Positions 32,501 to 39,751 of a stretch of DNA of 64,000 nt are shown here, one piece after another. A model generated the notes under the pieces. That model was not told the DNA's origin, did not search any database, and saw only the letters and a program-made list of their open reading frames with translations. Source of the stretch: a virus; the IMG/VR virus record IMGVR_UViG_3300037246_000990, positions 1-64,000 of that record. One strand, written 5' to 3'. Each line of letters begins with the position of its first letter. The stretch's first letter is position 1. The position numbers were made by a program, and so were the translations under genes.

Positions 32501-32946
32501 ATTACATGAGTCCATGTTTTGTTTCGTTTGATGCAGCCTATTGTGGTACGATGCACCTCATAATCTTTACTTATCACACGATGTGTTCTAGGGTCACAAC
32601 GAATAGCTCTCACTTGTACTTCAGTGAGTTTTGCTCTTCCGTTGTGAACTCCACGAGAGACTCCGGCTACCTGCCGTCCTTTGTGCACCTTGTCGGCCAT
32701 GTTGTCAGCTTGTGTACCCAAGAACAGATGAGAAGGTCTTACACATTTACCGTTGTCACAGCTATGGCACACGCACATCCCTTTAGGGATACTACCGTGT
32801 CCCATCTCCCATGCTACTCTGTGCGCGGCAATACGGCGTCCTCTCAAGGTGAAGTAAGGATACTTTCCATTGAAGTTACGCCATACCCAGCATTCTGGCC
32901 CACTCTTCACCTTAGCCCAAAACCTTTCTTTAATACTAATCTTCAT
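32497..32946 (-). CDS. HNH homing-type endonuclease (RFWAKV family, copy 1)
   Basis: 149 aa from ATG 32946 behind AGGAGTAGAA. ERFWAKVKSGPECWVWRN, RRIAAHRVAWEM, CVCHSCDNGKCVRPSHLFLG (HNH core with H, C and N/H positions), then AKLTEVQVRAIRCD and a C-terminal HTH-like VISKDYEVHRTTIGCIKRNK. Closely similar to the nucleases at 53185 and 61434. The C-terminal helices probably give DNA recognition. Lies next to the tRNA-Thr. Confidence 0.88.
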   Translation of the reverse strand: MKISIKERFWAKVKSGPECWVWRNFNGKYPYFTLRGRRIAAHRVAWEMGHGSIPKGMCVCHSCDNGKCVRPSHLFLGTQADNMADKVHKGRQVAGVSRGVHNGRAKLTEVQVRAIRCDPRTHRVISKDYEVHRTTIGCIKRNKTWTHVI

Positions 32947-33138
32947 TTCTACTCCTAAAATGAAAGCGGGGTTAACTTCTGCCGGGTCTTCCCTGAACAC
33001 CGCTGAAGGGTGCCCCCGCTGGCAGGGAGACTTAGAGACAGCCTCCTGGGTGGATCCTACTGCCGTGTCTAGCACGGGTGAGATCCGGAAAACCTTCCGG
33101 GTTGTGCTTCTGCGAGAGGCCATTGGAAGGTGTTGTAC
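32947..33138 (-). other. Structured spacer between tRNA-Thr and HNH gene
   Basis: 192 bases without a convincing gene. Minus-strand hairpins include CCGGAAGGTTTTCCGG, CCGTGCTAGACACGG and CCCTG/CAGGG. The frame is open into the HNH gene, but the paralogues start at the RFWAKV region, so an N-terminal extension is unlikely. Could be a processed leader. Confidence 0.4.
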
Positions 33139-33212
33139 TGGAGCTAATAGTAGGGATCGGACCCACATCATCGAAGTACAAAACCGAGGCTCTACCATTG
33201 AGCTATATTGGC
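33139..33212 (-). tRNA. tRNA-Thr (anticodon TGT)
   Basis: 74 bases with encoded CCA. Parsed as acceptor GCCAATA/TATTAGC (one C-A mismatch), D stem GCTC/GAGC, anticodon loop TTTGTAC (anticodon TGT), T stem GTGGG/CCTAC with loop TCCGATC. The anticodon stem has a T-T mismatch next to the loop, and position 55 is C rather than T, so the tRNA may be weakened. First transcribed element after the tandem minus-strand promoters. Confidence 0.7.
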
Positions 33213-33233
33213 GCATGTCCTTGCTCCTACTTA

Positions 33234-33262
33234 ATTATAGGAATTCTCTCATTCCTTTGCCA
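33234..33262 (-). promoter_or_regulatory. Minus-strand promoter P2 (proximal to tRNA-Thr)
   Basis: -35 TGGCAA, 17-base spacer ending TTCC, -10 TATAAT followed by TAAGTAGG. Second of a tandem pair driving the left arm. Confidence 0.8.
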
Positions 33263-33268
33263 TGTATC

Positions 33269-33297
33269 ATTATAGCTTTTCCTGAGAATAATTGCAA
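33269..33297 (-). promoter_or_regulatory. Minus-strand promoter P1 (distal)
   Basis: -35 TTGCAA, 17-base spacer ending AAAGC, -10 TATAAT. Its -35 lies only 11 bases from the -35 of the divergent right-arm promoter, so polymerase at one may block the other. Confidence 0.8.
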
Positions 33298-33308
33298 CTT
33301 TCGGGGGG

Positions 33309-33337
33309 TTGCAAAAGTTTGAAAGAAAAGCTATAAT
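33309..33337 (+). promoter_or_regulatory. Right-arm promoter
   Basis: -35 TTGCAA, 17-base spacer ending AAAGC, -10 TATAAT, then GAAGGT and ATG at 33344. The leader is nearly absent. It would transcribe the 17-gene array of small metal-site proteins. Confidence 0.85.
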
Positions 33338-33343
33338 GAAGGT

Positions 33344-33658
33344 ATGAAAGAATGGATAGAAGGTTCAGGGGTTTACAGGGTTCCAGTCGAGGAACTCCCT
33401 AAGGATGCGTGGTTTGTCAGAGACCCAAAACGGTATGAAAACGAAGAAGTACAGCCTCTTCTGCATATCTGTGAGCAGGACCTAGACACAGGGGACACCA
33501 CGACATGGCTCATCTTGACTGCAAGAGTCCGGTGGGACTTTCATCGCGGCCTTTATTACTGTACAGGGTGCAAAAAGACATGGAACTCAACAAACGAGAA
33601 TGGGTTAAGAGCTATCTGGAGCGATGGTTTAGGCACGGGCGACGAAGGTCTGGCTTGA
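33344..33658 (+). CDS. H-C/C-x2-C small protein family, member 1
   Basis: 104 aa. This family, which I do not recognise, shares a short N-terminal segment, an H-x(0-2)-C, then C-x2-C and a hydrophobic end. Here LLHIC supplies His and Cys, YYCTGC the Cys pair, and NGLRAIW the end segment. The N-terminal W/F motif is less clear (DAWFVRD). The extra C-terminal tail overlaps the next gene in another frame. Promoter-proximal gene of the right arm. A single zinc site is inferred from the ligands. Confidence 0.7.
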   Translation: MKEWIEGSGVYRVPVEELPKDAWFVRDPKRYENEEVQPLLHICEQDLDTGDTTTWLILTARVRWDFHRGLYYCTGCKKTWNSTNENGLRAIWSDGLGTGDEGLA

Positions 33659-34026
33659 GAAACTACCACCGGAAGACGCTCATCCGCAAGGAGATGTGGC
33701 CCCAGATCGACGACTGGTACTGGTGCCCGAAACCCATCATCGATGAGAGGGTCCAGAAGGAGGATGACAGACTGAACATCATTGCTAGAGCCTCTCCGAT
33801 CTGGTTTGCGTTCGAATCGTGGAAGGCCCTACAATACGCATTAGGGTCCCGATTGGCACATGCTTGTGATGATGGCAGGATCAGGGCTGCATCGTGGGTG
33901 GAATACTACAGGGGCAAAGGAGGAAGTATCGGTATCTACGGTAAATGCCGACACTGTGAGGAGACCCTTTCTGATGGGATTAAAGGTATCATCATCATGG
34001 AGGAGGAGCTAGGATGGGAAACATAG
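33580..34026 (+). CDS. H-C/C-x2-C family, member 2
   Basis: 148 aa from ATG 33580. Much longer N-terminus than other members, basic (REWVKSYLERWFRHGRRR) and aromatic (DDWYWCPK). Family part: LAHACD, then CRHC, then DGIKGIIIM. Long overlap (79 bases) with member 1 in another frame. A later start is possible, since no strong ribosome site precedes 33580. Confidence 0.6.
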   Translation: MELNKREWVKSYLERWFRHGRRRSGLRNYHRKTLIRKEMWPQIDDWYWCPKPIIDERVQKEDDRLNIIARASPIWFAFESWKALQYALGSRLAHACDDGRIRAASWVEYYRGKGGSIGIYGKCRHCEETLSDGIKGIIIMEEELGWET

Positions 34027-34349
34027 CCCGCACCATTCGTCGTGCTGGACCACTCCGCTTTACCGCCGACTGGAGCTGTAGCACCGTCTATCAACGCGTC
34101 CCTTCCAAAGAAGAGACGCAAAAGTCGCAAACTTCGATAAAGAAAATAGCCGAGAGGGTATACCTCGTTAAGTACAACTCAGTCGCGCATGAGATGCTCG
34201 TCCACCTCTGCGAGGATCGAGGAGACTACAAAGAGATGACATTCCGTGAGAACGACGACGGCCCGATGTATTGGTGTGAAGGGTGTGGGTTCGTTCTCGA
34301 TGACGGTACAGCGATGGCAATACGACTTTACGAAGCACCGATTTCATAG
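34014..34349 (+). CDS. H-C/C-x2-C family, member 3
   Basis: 111 aa. TADWSCS may be the N-terminal motif; LVHLCED and YWCEGC are the four ligands; DDGTAMAIRL replaces the usual P-x2-I-x-G segment, so this is one of the most diverged copies. Overlaps member 2 by 13 bases. Confidence 0.65.
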   Translation: MGNIARTIRRAGPLRFTADWSCSTVYQRVPSKEETQKSQTSIKKIAERVYLVKYNSVAHEMLVHLCEDRGDYKEMTFRENDDGPMYWCEGCGFVLDDGTAMAIRLYEAPIS

Positions 34350-34357
34350 GAGACAAC

Positions 34358-34564
34358 ATGGGTAAACGAAGACGCAATCCGAAAACAATCCTTGCAGGAG
34401 CAATAGGGTTCTCGAAAATACGTTACTGCCCGGATCACAACAAGCCTGTGAAGGCCGTGAGACTGTTCGGCAGAAAAAGTATGATGTTCCACTGTGCCGA
34501 AGGCTGCAAGCTGGACAAGAACAGAACCGTCCTCAAGGTGCCGGAAGGCCCCCAGAAACGATAA
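34358..34564 (+). CDS. Small basic Cys/His protein
   Basis: 68 aa. Not a clear family member: CPDH, then FHCAEGCKLDKN, with basic ends (MGKRRRNPKT and GPQKR). The Cys/His layout suggests another small metal site, possibly a nucleic-acid binder. TAGGAGACAAC is a strong ribosome site. Confidence 0.6.
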   Translation: MGKRRRNPKTILAGAIGFSKIRYCPDHNKPVKAVRLFGRKSMMFHCAEGCKLDKNRTVLKVPEGPQKR

Positions 34565-34947
34565 TGCCGGATATAATGCTGAAGTACGGCTGCACAGAAG
34601 ACCAAATCCGATTCGAAATGGATGACTGGGCGTTGGTCGCTACGCCCGTAGGTCACGAAGGATTGGACTGTGTGCATGGATGCCACCGCAAAGACAGCAT
34701 AGGCATAGTCATTCAGTGGAGCTACGCGATACCGGGCGATCCGAATTGCCCTGGTTGTGACGCGGTCATGCCTGATGAGGTACAGGGCTTGTTCCAAATG
34801 GCAAATGCAGACTATATAGGGCGGATCCCTATTGGTTGGTACAAGCAAGAGATCGAACGTGGCGTCGCCAAAAGCTTCGCCCAACTCGAGAAGCAATACT
34901 TCCTCAGCGGGTCAGGGTATAAGTACGACCCCAAGGAGGAGGCATGA
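34564..34947 (+). CDS. H-C/C-x2-C family, member 4
   Basis: 127 aa. MDDWALV, CVHGCHR, CPGC, MPDEVQGLFQM: a complete set. Followed by a unique tail of about 45 residues (IGWYKQEIERGVAKSFAQLE). Start overlaps the previous stop (TAATG). Confidence 0.75.
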   Translation: MPDIMLKYGCTEDQIRFEMDDWALVATPVGHEGLDCVHGCHRKDSIGIVIQWSYAIPGDPNCPGCDAVMPDEVQGLFQMANADYIGRIPIGWYKQEIERGVAKSFAQLEKQYFLSGSGYKYDPKEEA

Positions 34948-35480
34948 GCGGATACCACCAGATGATTAAGGATCTCATGACGAGACCTAAGATACCGGCC
35001 AGCCTTCACACAGTGGGCAAATGGGCTATACCCACAGAAAGCGCAATGCTTTTTACGGCAGGCGGGCACCCTGTTCAACCACCGCCACCTCCACATACAC
35101 TGATCTACAACGACAAAGACCCGGACTACAATCCTCATTTCGAAGACCTAAAAGAAGTAACCTGTGAAATCCTTTTTGAACTCGACGGGTGGCAAATCGA
35201 GCACTACGAAGGTACCCCTACCCCATCTGAAGTGGATTGGATCTCGCACGACTGCCCGGTAGAGAAATGGCGCTATCGCATCGATCAATGGCAATTGATG
35301 GGCGACGGCGTATGCCCTGCTTGTTGCACACCCGTTCCGGACGAGGTGATGGGATTATGGAAACTAAAGAACTTCGACAAACTCCCCGCAATGGAAGAAG
35401 CGAGACACATGAGCCACGTACGTATCTATCCGGATAGCCACACGCCTGAAGATGCAGAAGGAGATATGCCGTGGGTCTAG
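34944..35480 (+). CDS. H-C/C-x2-C family, member 5 (long N-terminus)
   Basis: 178 aa, the longest member. About 80 extra N-terminal residues, including a proline run (VQPPPPPH). Family part: LDGWQIE, ISHDCPV, CPACC, PVPDEVMGLWKL. ATGA coupling with member 4. Confidence 0.75.
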   Translation: MSGYHQMIKDLMTRPKIPASLHTVGKWAIPTESAMLFTAGGHPVQPPPPPHTLIYNDKDPDYNPHFEDLKEVTCEILFELDGWQIEHYEGTPTPSEVDWISHDCPVEKWRYRIDQWQLMGDGVCPACCTPVPDEVMGLWKLKNFDKLPAMEEARHMSHVRIYPDSHTPEDAEGDMPWV

Positions 35481-35752
35481 AAGATCTCTTCTTGTACAAC
35501 GACACACCTATAATCGAGGAAGGAACATGGAGACTCCTCGCACCTACTAAATGGGGTGTGAAATGGAAACACCTTTCCGAAGCACCTATCGTGATTCACG
35601 TATGCCCTAAAGCTCCTTTATATGCGGGGGAGCGTGAAGTCAGCTCTAACCGCATGAAAGACTCCCCATACTGCACGATATGCAAAGAAGAGGTCCCTGA
35701 GAGCATCCAAGCCGTATGGCAGATGACACATATGGAGGCAATGTTAGGATGA
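35471..35752 (+). CDS. H-C/C-x2-C family, member 6 (GTG start)
   Basis: 93 aa, GTG start at 35471 inside the end of member 5. EGTWRLL, VIHVCPK, YCTIC, VPESIQAVWQM. Two Pro in the middle loop. All ligands intact. Confidence 0.75.
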   Translation: MGLEDLFLYNDTPIIEEGTWRLLAPTKWGVKWKHLSEAPIVIHVCPKAPLYAGEREVSSNRMKDSPYCTICKEEVPESIQAVWQMTHMEAMLG

Positions 35753-36024
35753 ACCCCTTTTCTCTAGCCAACTACGAATGCGTAATGGAAGATGAGACTT
35801 GGTACCTAGTCCGAAACAATTGGTCACGCAACTACAACCTACGCCATTACTGCGCTGATGGGGAGATGGACGACCTCTGTGCGAGGTACCGCTGGGATGA
35901 GTTCCAGCGGGCTTGCCGGAGATGTGGGAGCCTCCCGAGCAAAGAGATCCAAGGGATGTACGTCATGTTGACAGGAGACATGGACGCTGCCCCTCGGTGT
36001 GTACCAGAAGGGACAAAGTACTAG
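35749..36024 (+). CDS. H-C/C-x2-C family, member 7
   Basis: 91 aa from ATG 35749 (ATGA overlap; an in-frame codon 33 bases earlier is less likely). DETWYLV, LRHYCAD, ACRRC, SKEIQGMYVML, with a short tail DMDAAPRCVPEG that adds another Cys. Confidence 0.75.
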   Translation: MNPFSLANYECVMEDETWYLVRNNWSRNYNLRHYCADGEMDDLCARYRWDEFQRACRRCGSLPSKEIQGMYVMLTGDMDAAPRCVPEGTKY

Positions 36025-36032
36025 GAGACGCT

Positions 36033-36374
36033 ATGACGTACCAACCGACAGCGTACATGAGCATGCTACAGCGAGAAGGCCGATTCCGGTTGTTGAAGAG
36101 CAAGCTGAGCAAAGACGTCCGGATCTGGCATAACTGCGAGACCTACGGCGACGCAGAACTCGTCAAGCACCGTACCGTCTACGTATGCCAGTACGGCGAC
36201 TGGGAACAGTTCGATTCTAGTCCGGATGAGCATGGCTGGCGCTGCACGATGTGCAACGCTCTCAGCCCTGAAGGGTTAACTGGAATCTACATCATGCTGG
36301 ACTGGGACCGCGCTACAAACGAAATCGCAAACGTTTCAGAGCAAATGTCCGAGTATGAGGCGTTACCGTTTTGA
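36033..36374 (+). CDS. H-C/C-x2-C family, member 8
   Basis: 113 aa from ATG 36033 behind AGGAGACGCT. EGRFRLL, WHNCET, RCTMC, SPEGLTGIYIML, then an acidic tail. One of few array members with a free-standing ribosome site rather than a stop overlap. Confidence 0.75.
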   Translation: MTYQPTAYMSMLQREGRFRLLKSKLSKDVRIWHNCETYGDAELVKHRTVYVCQYGDWEQFDSSPDEHGWRCTMCNALSPEGLTGIYIMLDWDRATNEIANVSEQMSEYEALPF

Positions 36375-36638
36375 GTGACTACCGTGAGTAGCTTCCTCGA
36401 CGAGCAGATCCTGTGGGAGGATGACGGGTTCATCATCATCACCGATCACTACATCGATCCTGGCCGGGAGGGATTACCGACTGCCACGTTGTGGCACCGA
36501 TGCCGTGACAAGACAGACGATGCCAGCGTGATATGCCGCCCGCAAGAATACCCATGGTGCTCTGGTTGTCACCTTCATGTTCCTGCTGAGCTGGTTGGGT
36601 TCTGGGAGCTGGTGCGATACGGGCAGGAGCAAGGATGA
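36375..36638 (+). CDS. H-C/C-x2-C family, member 9 (GTG start)
   Basis: 87 aa, GTG directly after the previous TGA. DDGFIII, LWHRCRD, WCSGC, VPAELVGFWEL. Strongly acidic first half (LDEQILWEDDG). Confidence 0.7.
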   Translation: MTTVSSFLDEQILWEDDGFIIITDHYIDPGREGLPTATLWHRCRDKTDDASVICRPQEYPWCSGCHLHVPAELVGFWELVRYGQEQG

Positions 36639-37087
36639 GTTTATCTAACATGATTAACGTGAGAGACGTATGGAAAGACCAAGCCGAGTACATCGAAAAA
36701 GAGTACGGCGATGAGAAGCTCAAACGAGGCCGGTGGAGAGTCATCCAGTACTCCGTACACCACAGCGATGTAGGAGAGCACGGACTCTGGCACCAGTGTG
36801 AAAAGACAGAATGGGAGATGTACCTTTGTGAGTACCGAGCCGACGTAGGGTCTGACTCTAGTTTCAATGGGACCCGGAAGATCAAGCCCAACTGGCACTG
36901 CGAGAACTGCTTCGCAGTTCCACCCGCAAGCATCGTTGCTGTCTGGTGCCTGCTAGAGCCTGACGTAACCTCCGCGGAGGTGAGCACAGCCTTGAAGCTA
37001 CGCGCCGATATAGACGACGAAGAAAGGTATGATAACGTATGTTGGCAAAGCAGGCAGGTCCCCCTCCCGTACAAAGGGCCCTACTAA
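36635..37087 (+). CDS. H-C/C-x2-C family, member 10
   Basis: 150 aa. RGRWRVI, WHQCEK, HCENC, PPASIVAVWCL, then a 40-residue acidic tail (EVSTALKLRADIDDEERYDN). ATGA overlap with member 9. Confidence 0.75.
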   Translation: MSLSNMINVRDVWKDQAEYIEKEYGDEKLKRGRWRVIQYSVHHSDVGEHGLWHQCEKTEWEMYLCEYRADVGSDSSFNGTRKIKPNWHCENCFAVPPASIVAVWCLLEPDVTSAEVSTALKLRADIDDEERYDNVCWQSRQVPLPYKGPY

Positions 37088-37347
37088 TGGATACCCTGGA
37101 CGTCTACAAAACTGACGGGGACTGGCGGTTGTCTCGCAGGTGCGCCGGGACAAAGATGCGGCATACGTTCCTAGAGCACAACTGCGGTTACGAAGACCCC
37201 CGGGCAGTGGTACAACCTAGCAAACGGTACTGGCATGCGCTTATCTACACCGTCGAGGCCCGAAACCAGGCTTGTGCTCTTTGTCAGACCCGGGCTTCAG
37301 ACGGCCTCCAAGCGATATTCTGGATCATGAAAGAGGAGCCCATATGA
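37087..37347 (+). CDS. H-C/C-x2-C family, member 11
   Basis: 86 aa from ATG 37087 (TAATG overlap). DGDWRLS, LEHNCGY, ACALC, SDGLQAIFWIM. From here to member 16 the members are alike in length and C-terminus, marking a younger subgroup. Confidence 0.78.
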   Translation: MDTLDVYKTDGDWRLSRRCAGTKMRHTFLEHNCGYEDPRAVVQPSKRYWHALIYTVEARNQACALCQTRASDGLQAIFWIMKEEPI

Positions 37348-37583
37348 CTGACGTCAAAACGGTCCGCTTTGAAGATGGACTTTTCAGGCTATCCCGGTAC
37401 CGATACAAGGGCGGGTTTGACTGGTGGTTCATCGAGCACCGGTGTGGCCGTGGAGGCCACTGGAAATGGTTTAGTGGGGTCCCGGAAGACTGCCACGCAC
37501 CGTGTTGGGCTTGCACAGCCGTCGTTCCGGACGGGCTCCATGCGATGTTCTGGTTCGTGAAGGATGGACAAGGTTATGAATGA
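37344..37583 (+). CDS. H-C/C-x2-C family, member 12
   Basis: 79 aa from ATG 37344 (ATGA overlap). DGLFRLS, IEHRCGR, PCWAC, VPDGLHAMFWFV. A compact form of the family with no extra tail. Confidence 0.78.
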   Translation: MTDVKTVRFEDGLFRLSRYRYKGGFDWWFIEHRCGRGGHWKWFSGVPEDCHAPCWACTAVVPDGLHAMFWFVKDGQGYE

Positions 37584-37842
37584 CTCGAAAACGCAACCCA
37601 CCCCCTTAGCCGCCGAAGGTGGTTGGGGGTTGTATGAGCAAGGCGAAGACACGCCAGACTACATGCAAGGAACCCCTTACTTGTGGTATTTGTGGCATGA
37701 CTGTGGGCCCGAGAGGGTGGGCTGCGCCCAACGATTCATGTACAAGCATATGGACACAGCTTGTTCATGGTGTAACTGCCCTGTACCTGCGGGGCTCCAG
37801 GCGTTGTTCGTCCTGCTGACAGGAGACATGGAACATGAATAA
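37576..37842 (+). CDS. H-C/C-x2-C family, member 13
   Basis: 88 aa from ATG 37576. EGGWGLY, LWHDCGP, ACSWC, VPAGLQALFVLL, with the ending TGDMEHE shared in part with member 7 (TGDMDA). An extra Cys (GCAQ) lies in the loop. Confidence 0.75.
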   Translation: MNDSKTQPTPLAAEGGWGLYEQGEDTPDYMQGTPYLWYLWHDCGPERVGCAQRFMYKHMDTACSWCNCPVPAGLQALFVLLTGDMEHE

Positions 37843-38068
37843 AGAGACTCTGATCACTATCGATGCCTTCCGGATTACTCAACGCCCCTGGAACTCAAGC
37901 TCTGTATATATCGAGCATTATTGTAATGGGGAATACACCGGACGTGGCCCGGGTTGGTTGGTTCACGCTTGCGACACCAGAGCCAGCCAACACCCTTGCT
38001 GCTTCTGCAAAGAGAAACCAGCAGACGGGATCCAGGCCATGTTCTGGTTCTTGAAGGAAGGGTCATGA
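37835..38068 (+). CDS. H-C/C-x2-C family, member 14
   Basis: 77 aa, the shortest member of the array. IDAFRIT, IEHYCNG, PCCFC, ADGIQAMFWFLKEG. The last 31 bases before the end (38030-38060) are identical to those of member 15, suggesting recent duplication or gene conversion. Confidence 0.78.
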   Translation: MNKETLITIDAFRITQRPWNSSSVYIEHYCNGEYTGRGPGWLVHACDTRASQHPCCFCKEKPADGIQAMFWFLKEGS

Positions 38069-38304
38069 CAGTTCTGATCACTATCGGTAAGTTCCGGCTT
38101 ACCTACCGCGACCGCATCGCCTCGGGCATGCGTGATGTCTGCATCGAGCATAAATGCGAAAGCGCGAACGCCTGGCCCATGAAAGGCTGGCATCCTTTCG
38201 TTTACGGGCTCGACTACCGGGGTATTTCGTGTTTCGCATGTCATGCGACCCCTGATGAAGGTATCCAGGCCATGTTCTGGTTCTTGAAGGAAGCCCGTGA
38301 CTAA
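38065..38304 (+). CDS. H-C/C-x2-C family, member 15
   Basis: 79 aa from ATG 38065 (ATGA overlap). IGKFRLT, IEHKCES, SCFAC, DEGIQAMFWFLKEA. Starts MTVLITIGKF, close to ETLITIDAF of member 14. C-terminal DNA identical to member 14. Confidence 0.78.
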   Translation: MTVLITIGKFRLTYRDRIASGMRDVCIEHKCESANAWPMKGWHPFVYGLDYRGISCFACHATPDEGIQAMFWFLKEARD

Positions 38305-38536
38305 ACAAACCCACATTACAGATGGGAACTGGCGCGTCACAGGCTGGAACGACTCAGGTATCTATGCGTATACCATGATCGAGCATTTATGCGTCAAACA
38401 CCCAGACCTCTCTGGATGGTGCGACCTGAGCTACGGCGTTGCGTATCGCGGGATGCCTTGCATGTACTGCAAGAAATCCGCTCCGGGGGGCATCCAGGCT
38501 GTGTACTGGTTCTTGAAGGATAACGAACTGAAATGA
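38297..38536 (+). CDS. H-C/C-x2-C family, member 16 (GTG start)
   Basis: 79 aa. DGNWRVT, IEHLCVK, PCMYC, PGGIQAVYWFLKDN. GTG start lies inside the end of member 15. Belongs to the same young subgroup as members 11-15. Confidence 0.78.
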   Translation: MTKQTHITDGNWRVTGWNDSGIYAYTMIEHLCVKHPDLSGWCDLSYGVAYRGMPCMYCKKSAPGGIQAVYWFLKDNELK

Positions 38537-38832
38537 CTAAAGACGAATGCGAAGTCAAGCTCGAAATGGGCGATTGGATGATAGCGAAGTTCTATGCATC
38601 GAGCGTACACTTCATGTACCACCGATGTCATATTGATAAAGTGTCGTATTACGCAGCGATGTTCCACGAACTGGCGTTCTCTCCAAGAGCAGGATGCTCC
38701 AACCCCTGCTGGGCCTGTGCTGGTTGTGGAGCCTCGGTTCCAGAGGAGCTGGAAACCGTGTATCTACTGCTCGAATCAGAGTACGCGTACGACATCATGC
38801 AAAAGCACCAAAACACCTTAAATAACACCTAA
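38533..38832 (+). CDS. H-C/C-x2-C family, member 17
   Basis: 99 aa. MGDWMIA, MYHRCHI, CWACAGC (three Cys, a C-x2-C-x2-C cluster that may alter the site), VPEELETVYLLL, helical tail. Last gene of the tandem array, before the long non-coding stretch. Confidence 0.75.
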   Translation: MTKDECEVKLEMGDWMIAKFYASSVHFMYHRCHIDKVSYYAAMFHELAFSPRAGCSNPCWACAGCGASVPEELETVYLLLESEYAYDIMQKHQNTLNNT

Positions 38833-39470
38833 ATCAGGCCATTTTCGGGGTCTGATACCCGAGTCCCGACTCAACCCAGTCAAGAGATTCGTAAGAAACA
38901 ACATAGACTTACCATAAATACCTCTAGTACCACCAAGAACCACCATGTGTATATTATAACCCCCATTCCGGCCCTCTAGACCTCCTGTCCTCTGGTCTTG
39001 GGTGTTATAACACCAAGGAATAAGACTAACTACACGTAAATAAAGGCATTATTGCGAATGACAGGTACGATTCTAGCACATAAAGAGCAAAAAGGGTCTA
39101 AAACTACACAGATTCAGCTAATCCCGCGATCTAGTTGGATATATTAAGCTGATGGCAAGACCAACAGACCCACCCCCCCTTAAAAACAGTAGTAGGTACC
39201 TCTATGCTGTAACTCCCTGGCATTGAAGCACTATATCTGTAACCCCACGTCCTTGCTCGGGTATTATCAGTAGAAAACAAGGTCACTATACGGTGTCAGT
39301 CTCAGCCCTCCGAGGGGAAGCTATTTAGTATGGACCGGAGGCAAGTCGGCGGCGTAAGTAGTTGATTTTATTGACGTTTTGACTTTCTCGACCGGATGTG
39401 CGACACTTGAAAAGTCGAGCGGCGGACAATCCGCTGCTACGGTAAACTAAACCCGACATCAGAGAACCAA
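38833..39470 (+). other. Long non-coding region between array and middle genes
   Basis: 638 bases with no convincing gene on either strand (the longest starts give peptides of 24-29 residues without ribosome sites). It holds the palindrome GGTGTTATAACACC at 39001-39014, a pair of inverted similar blocks (CTGATACCCGAG at 38852 and CTCGGGTATTATCAG at 39256), an eight-C run near 39170 and hairpin AGCGG/CCGCT near 39418. Candidate regulatory region or replication origin; no -35/-10 of the common type was seen. Confidence 0.5.
39001..39014. promoter_or_regulatory. Perfect 14-base palindrome (possible operator)
   Basis: GGTGTTATAACACC, extended to CTTGG...CAAGG with one unpaired G. Perfect dyads of this size in a phage intergenic region are typical of repressor or other dimer binding sites. 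No second copy was noticed. Confidence 0.4.
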
Positions 39471-39722
39471 ATGTACAGACTCAGCAAACGACCCAGCCCG
39501 ATGACCATGTTTGTCAGTGCTTGCGACACGGTGAGACGCCAAGAGGCCAAAATCGACGTACAATGTCGCAAACTGGAGGGTCTAAAGGCCTTGGTCCTGG
39601 CCCAAGAGCATAGGATCGAGATAGCAGAGCGCAAGAAGCGACACCTTGAGAAACTCCGGTGGGACAGAGAGCTAATGCTTGGCTTCACTAAAGCCGAGAA
39701 AAAGATCACAACTAGGGCATAA
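39471..39722 (+). CDS. Small coiled-coil protein (83 aa)
   Basis: MYRLSKRPSPMTMFVSACDT then a long helix (EAKIDVQCRKLEGLKALVLA, IEIAERKKRHLEKLRW). First gene after the non-coding region. No family recognised. Confidence 0.6.
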   Translation: MYRLSKRPSPMTMFVSACDTVRRQEAKIDVQCRKLEGLKALVLAQEHRIEIAERKKRHLEKLRWDRELMLGFTKAEKKITTRA

Positions 39723-39751
39723 TGCCCCAGTCACGTAGGAAGGAGAACACC

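Noticed and set aside
39058-39147. 29-residue reading frame in the long non-coding stretch
   Set aside because: No ribosome site and no similarity to neighbours.
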